NCBI RefSeq assembly: GCF_024189315.1
Contig: NZ_JAIZEO010000004.1
Span: 496,001-560,000 of the forward strand
DNA from: Halobacillus sp. A5
GTDB lineage: Bacteria > Bacillota > Bacilli > Bacillales > Halobacillaceae
Direction: 5' to 3'
Length of the DNA: 64,000 nt
Shown here in pieces: positions 62,850-64,000 of this stretch. Position 1 is the stretch's first letter. Each line of letters opens with the position of its first letter. The notes beneath the pieces are model-generated. The model did no database searches and was not told the origin of the DNA. It saw nothing but the letters and a program-made list of their open reading frames with translations. A program made the translations under genes and the position numbers.

Positions 62850-63305
62850 TTAAAGCAGCTTAGTCATAAATACACTGTTTGGATCCTCTTGATAACCTGC
62901 AAACGGGTCGCAGTATTGGAAACCAAGCTTTTGATATAGACACTTCGCAGGTTCAAAAGCGTCCATCGAGCCCGTCTCCAGACTTAGCCGGTGATAGCCG
63001 CGCTGCTTTGCTTCTCGTATGATAAATTGTAAAACCTCACTCGCCACACCTTTTCTTAAATAGGAAGGAGACGTGATCATTGATTTGATTTCGCCGTGAT
63101 GCTGATCAATTTCCTTCAGTGCGCCACAGCCGGCAAGTTCCCCATCCTCCCATGCACTCCAAAAGGTAACCTCCTTCGTCCGCAGCACGTCAATACCTAA
63201 TACATGTCTGCTTTCCGGCGGGGAATGAAGCTTCATGTTCTGAAGATGCCCTGTTATTAAATCTACGACTTCGGGTCCTGTTGCATCATCTACTCTAATC
63301 TCCAT
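62850..63305 (-). CDS. GNAT family N-acetyltransferase
   Basis: The 151-aa protein has HGEIKSMITSPSYLRKGVASEVLQFIIREAKQRGYHRLSLETG, the beta4-loop-alpha3 acetyl-CoA site of GNATs, and CLYQKLGFQYCDPFAGY near the end. It resembles YsnE-like acetyltransferases. It starts 3 bases after the ATPase stop at 63309, so the two are probably one operon. Confidence 0.9.
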   Translation of the reverse strand: MEIRVDDATGPEVVDLITGHLQNMKLHSPPESRHVLGIDVLRTKEVTFWSAWEDGELAGCGALKEIDQHHGEIKSMITSPSYLRKGVASEVLQFIIREAKQRGYHRLSLETGSMDAFEPAKCLYQKLGFQYCDPFAGYQEDPNSVFMTKLL

Positions 63306-63308
63306 TGC

Positions 63309-64000
63309 TCAATCCTCCAAAATTTCTTTGAGAAACCTCTCCCGATTTTGCAAAAAGTAGCTCGTAATTTTGTAGTGGTCTGTCATCTCGTAATCAATTT
63401 CTTTAATTGTATCATGATCAAAGCTGAGGATAGAGGCATTTGGATAGCCTAAAAGAATAGGAGAATGCGTGGCAATGATCAATTGACAGTCATCCTTCTC
63501 TGCCAGGTCGTGAACAATTTTAAGAAAAGAAAGCTGACGCTGCGGCGACAGGGCGGCCTCAGGCTCATCGAGTAAATATAGGGCTCTACCATGAAAACGG
63601 TTAGTAAATAAGGATAAAAAAGATTCTCCATGTGACTGGTGATGAAGGGAGCGTCCGCCATACGCCTCTTCCGCCTTCACATCATCCACGTGAGAGGCGA
63701 AGTTGTAAAACGATTCAGCCCTCAGAAAGAAGCCGTTCGTCACTTTAGGCATCCATGACAGCCTGATGTACTCGCCAAGAGCTGATCCGGAAGCTTCAAC
63801 GTCATAGTAATTATTCCGTCCGCCTCCCGCCGTATTAAACCCGCATTGATCGGCAACAGCTTCTAATAGAGTGGATTTTCCCGAACCATTTTCCCCGACG
63901 AAGAATGTCACTTTAGTGTTTAGGTGCAGTTGATCAAGGTTTCTAATAGCGGGGATGGAAAATGGGTATTCATTAAAAGATTGAACGCGTTCATGCTTTA
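63309..64000 (-). CDS. Partial AAA/ABC-like ATPase
   Basis: The frame continues to the right edge, so the N-terminus is missing; the visible part is ~230 aa. It has Walker A VGENGSGKST, then RSLHHQSHGESFLSLF (signature-like), Walker B LYLLDEPEAALSPQRQ and the histidine of ATHSPIL. These are the marks of the AAA_21/RecF-like 'predicted ATPase' family. A GTG at 63911 is in frame but lies inside the domain and is not the start. Confidence 0.85.
   Translation of the reverse strand, partial: KHERVQSFNEYPFSIPAIRNLDQLHLNTKVTFFVGENGSGKSTLLEAVADQCGFNTAGGGRNNYYDVEASGSALGEYIRLSWMPKVTNGFFLRAESFYNFASHVDDVKAEEAYGGRSLHHQSHGESFLSLFTNRFHGRALYLLDEPEAALSPQRQLSFLKIVHDLAEKDDCQLIIATHSPILLGYPNASILSFDHDTIKEIDYEMTDHYKITSYFLQNRERFLKEILED

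Overview
This window looks like chromosome from a moderately halophilic or salt-tolerant, spore-forming member of the Bacillaceae (Halobacillus/Pontibacillus/Virgibacillus-like; the genus is an inference). Support comes from the groES-groEL, CPBP protease, DUF4305, rex, moaC, ABC-F gene order, which resembles the Bacillus subtilis ydi region, from a complete GerA/GerB/GerC spore germinant receptor set, from AGGAGG-type ribosome binding sites, and from a CIRCE operator upstream of groES.

Region 1 (1-954) is the right end of a mobile element that lies mostly outside the window. Region 2 (955-53189) is a roughly 52-kb integrative and conjugative element (ICE). It sits in the 3' end of groEL and is bounded by an 18-bp direct repeat that encodes the last GroEL codons. 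Reading left to right it holds: a defence block with an orphan HNH-associated domain, an ABC-three-component (ABC-3C) operon and a large type ISP restriction-modification enzyme (1.2-10.5 kb); a leftward conjugation operon with Toprim primase, ArdC-like antirestriction protein, MOB-L-like relaxase, candidate oriT, T4SS proteins, muramidase/M23 hydrolase, VirB4, VirB6-like protein and VirD4 coupling ATPase (10.5-27.4 kb); a DnaD-like replication gene, an excisionase-like gene and divergent XRE regulators (27.8-30.8 kb); a mosaic cargo block with a VOC/SRPBCC protein, a thrS remnant, a ger cluster, a cadmium/zinc ATPase with its CadC-type regulator, a BdbC/BdbD disulfide pair, a broken amine oxidase, a rhodanese/persulfide dioxygenase/MFS cluster and a tyrosine recombinase (31-49.1 kb); and finally immA, the integrase and an unrecognised two-gene pair next to the right attachment site (49.3-52.9 kb).

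The control logic resembles ICEBs1: immR, immA and int point one way, and the excisionase and transfer genes point the other. Here immR and immA-int are separated by about 18 kb of cargo, and immA-int has its own promoter with a near-consensus LexA (SOS) box in its spacer. The left att repeat is preceded by sequence that resembles this element's own right end, so two related elements probably lie in tandem at groEL.

Region 3 (53.2-64 kb) is ordinary, higher-GC core chromosome: groEL-groES, CPBP protease, DUF4305 protein, GNAT, DHA2 exporter, Rex, MoaC, an ABC-F protein, an ABC ATPase, a second GNAT and a partial AAA ATPase. I saw no rRNA or tRNA genes and no CRISPR array.
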